Below the pieces are notes generated by a model. The model was not told the origin of the DNA, searched no databases, and saw only the letters and a program-made list of their open reading frames with translations. A stretch of DNA of 8,664 bases from Thiomonas sp. GTDB lineage: Bacteria > Pseudomonadota > Gammaproteobacteria > Burkholderiales > Burkholderiaceae. The position numbers and the translations under genes are program-made. The number at the start of each line of letters is the position of its first letter. Position 1 is the stretch's first letter. The stretch covers positions 1 through 8,664 of the forward strand of contig DAIAZB010000112.1 of NCBI GenBank assembly GCA_027443745.1. Reading direction: 5' to 3'. This document shows, piece after piece, positions 7,311 to 8,664 of the stretch.

Positions 7311-8664
7311 TCAGGGATAGAAGGCGTAAAGGGTGTAGCCGCTGGCTTCGTCCTTGCGCAATTGCAGCTTGAGTTGAATGCGCAACTCGGCTCCGGCAGC
7401 CAGGCCTCGTTGGATCCGTTGCTGCAGTGCGGCGGCATCGCTGGCCAGCTTGTCGCCGGCGAGGTATTGCGCAGGCTGGATGACTTTACGCGCCACGATC
7501 TGATCCTGCATTCCCGTCAGCGTGAGCTCAAAAGCGGGGTAGGCGACAGCCTCGCCGCTGCGGTTGCGCAGCGATGCGTCCAGTTGCAGCAGTCCATCGC
7601 TTCCCGGTGACATGGACGAGGTGTCGATCACCAGACTCTGTGGCCTGCGCGGTGCTGCCAAGCTGCAGCCGGCCACGGCACAAAGCCGGGACAGAATGGA
7701 ACGACTTTGCGGCCAATTCGTCGCCAGCACATCGCGCCAAGTCCATGCCGCTTGCACGCCACCGGTGGCGATCAACAGCATGGCCAATACAGTCAGAAAG
7801 GCACGCACGCGAGGCTGCCGCCAACGTTCCTGCGCCCGCGCCTGGCGCAGGAACTCAGGTTCGGTCACGACGCCATCAAGGCGATCCCCGGTGTTCGCCA
7901 TGAATGGCTGGGCCGGATCGACCGCATCGGCGCGGAGTGCCGCTGCATCCAGGAGCGGTTCAGGTTTCTGCGCTTCAGCTTCAGCTTCAATTTCGGTTCC
8001 GGCTCCCGTGTCGGGCCCGAATTCGTAGTGCAGGACGGCACCGAGGTCGAAGTGCGAGTCTGCGTCCCCTGGGTCTGTCTTGGCTTGCGCGTCGGTTTTG
8101 CCAGCCCAGGGATCCAGCTCGAACCTGGAACCATGGTTTGCTGCTTCAGGGAGCCGATCCGCCTCTGCGAGCAGAGCTTCTTCCTTGGCGGCGCGCAACA
8201 ACTCTTCAAAAGGGGCAGGCGGTGGTGCTGCGGACGCCGAGCCTTCGTGACGCAAGGCAGCCTCGGCTTCCGCCGAGAAACTGGCAAGTGCCTCGTCATT
8301 GGAGCCGTCGATGTCGCCCGGATAATCGGGCACGGCGCCGGCTTCGAGTGCTGCGTCCAGGGTTGCCGCGCTGGTTGGAGCCTGCGTCCGCTCCAAGGCC
8401 GGAAAAACATCTTGCTCTGTACAAGCCGTCTCGTCCAGGCCGAGTTGTGATGGCCGATTCACCAACTCTTCAGTCTCAGTTGCCCGTCGTCCGTCCTCTT
8501 CCTTGGGCTCGGTCTGGATGAAGGCTTCAGCAACGGCAGCGGGTGCAGCAACGGTTTCGTGTTCGCTGGCCTGGAGCGCAGCCTGCGTGCTTGAGGACTG
8601 GCCAGTCGCGTCCGACCCTGCGGAGTCGGCGGGGATCAAAAAGACCGGGTCGGGAATCGAGTAT
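7311..8664 (-). CDS. DUF3426 membrane protein, N-terminus outside the window
   Basis: C-terminal 450 residues of a protein read leftwards; the frame is still open at the right edge (first full codon at 8663, YSIPDPVFLIP). The TTG at 8639 is probably internal. From the N-terminal side it has about 270 residues of acidic, Ala/Glu/Asp-rich linker of low complexity, a basic stretch (RWRQPRVR), one membrane helix (AFLTVLAMLLIATGGVQAAW, nt about 7743-7805), then a domain of about 140 residues with LCAVAGCSL, LDASLRNRSGEAVAYP and FELTLTG, the pattern of DUF3426. In betaproteobacteria such proteins usually begin with a zinc-ribbon domain (MJ0042 type) and often lie next to prmA and accC; both would be beyond the edge, so this is inference. 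Function is unknown; a single-pass membrane topology with the acidic part in the cytoplasm is likely. It converges on nagZ across 49 bp. Confidence 0.85.
   Translation of the reverse strand, partial: YSIPDPVFLIPADSAGSDATGQSSSTQAALQASEHETVAAPAAVAEAFIQTEPKEEDGRRATETEELVNRPSQLGLDETACTEQDVFPALERTQAPTSAATLDAALEAGAVPDYPGDIDGSNDEALASFSAEAEAALRHEGSASAAPPPAPFEELLRAAKEEALLAEADRLPEAANHGSRFELDPWAGKTDAQAKTDPGDADSHFDLGAVLHYEFGPDTGAGTEIEAEAEAQKPEPLLDAAALRADAVDPAQPFMANTGDRLDGVVTEPEFLRQARAQERWRQPRVRAFLTVLAMLLIATGGVQAAWTWRDVLATNWPQSRSILSRLCAVAGCSLAAPRRPQSLVIDTSSMSPGSDGLLQLDASLRNRSGEAVAYPAFELTLTGMQDQIVARKVIQPAQYLAGDKLASDAAALQQRIQRGLAAGAELRIQLKLQLRKDEASGYTLYAFYP
7972..7989. repeat. Three tandem copies of a hexanucleotide (GCTTCA)
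   Basis: GCTTCA occurs three times head to tail on the + strand. Read on the - strand it encodes alternating Glu and Ala (EAEAEA) inside the acidic linker of the DUF3426 protein. Because the unit is 6 bp, changes in copy number would keep the reading frame. Confidence 0.6.

Noticed and set aside
6284..7438. 384-codon open frame on the - strand across nagZ
   Set aside because: It overlaps nagZ and the end of the DUF3426 gene, shows no family motif, and reads as a shadow rich in His, Gln, Arg and Ala.
7707..8450. 247-codon open frame on the + strand inside the DUF3426 gene
   Set aside because: The opposite strand carries the coherent membrane helix and DUF3426 pattern; this frame is Arg/Cys/Gly-rich with no motif.

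Overview
The window is a chromosomal housekeeping region of a GC-rich betaproteobacterium, most likely Burkholderiales. The gene order (lepA, lepB, a small DUF4845 gene, rnc, era, recO, pdxJ, acpS, nagZ) and the wording of the proteins point to this group. I cannot fix the genus from the sequence alone. No rRNA, tRNA, CRISPR array, insertion sequence, phage gene or other sign of recent transfer was seen.

Layout: positions 1-7261 hold nine genes, all on the + strand and closely packed, with gaps of 75 bp or less and two 4-bp ATGA overlaps (recO/pdxJ and pdxJ/acpS). This looks like one long transcription unit that enters from the left inside lepA. At 7262-7310 a 49-bp gap separates nagZ from a converging - strand gene. 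That gene fills 7311-8664, has a C-terminal DUF3426 domain, and runs off the right edge, so its N-terminus is not in the window.

How the genes relate: LepA (EF4) is a translation GTPase. LepB removes signal peptides at the inner membrane. RNase III and Era act on rRNA and the small ribosomal subunit. RecO acts in recombinational repair. PdxJ makes the B6 vitamer pyridoxine 5'-phosphate. AcpS activates acyl carrier protein. NagZ recycles cell-wall sugars. The cluster joins translation, export, RNA maturation, repair, cofactor and envelope functions and is widely conserved; it is not a specialised system.

I found no convincing undescribed system. The points most worth a second look are the pilin-like N-terminus of the small DUF4845 protein, the long acidic linker of the DUF3426 protein, and some start-site questions (rnc, recO). 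Long reading frames opposite the real genes appear to be shadows of GC-rich coding sequence.
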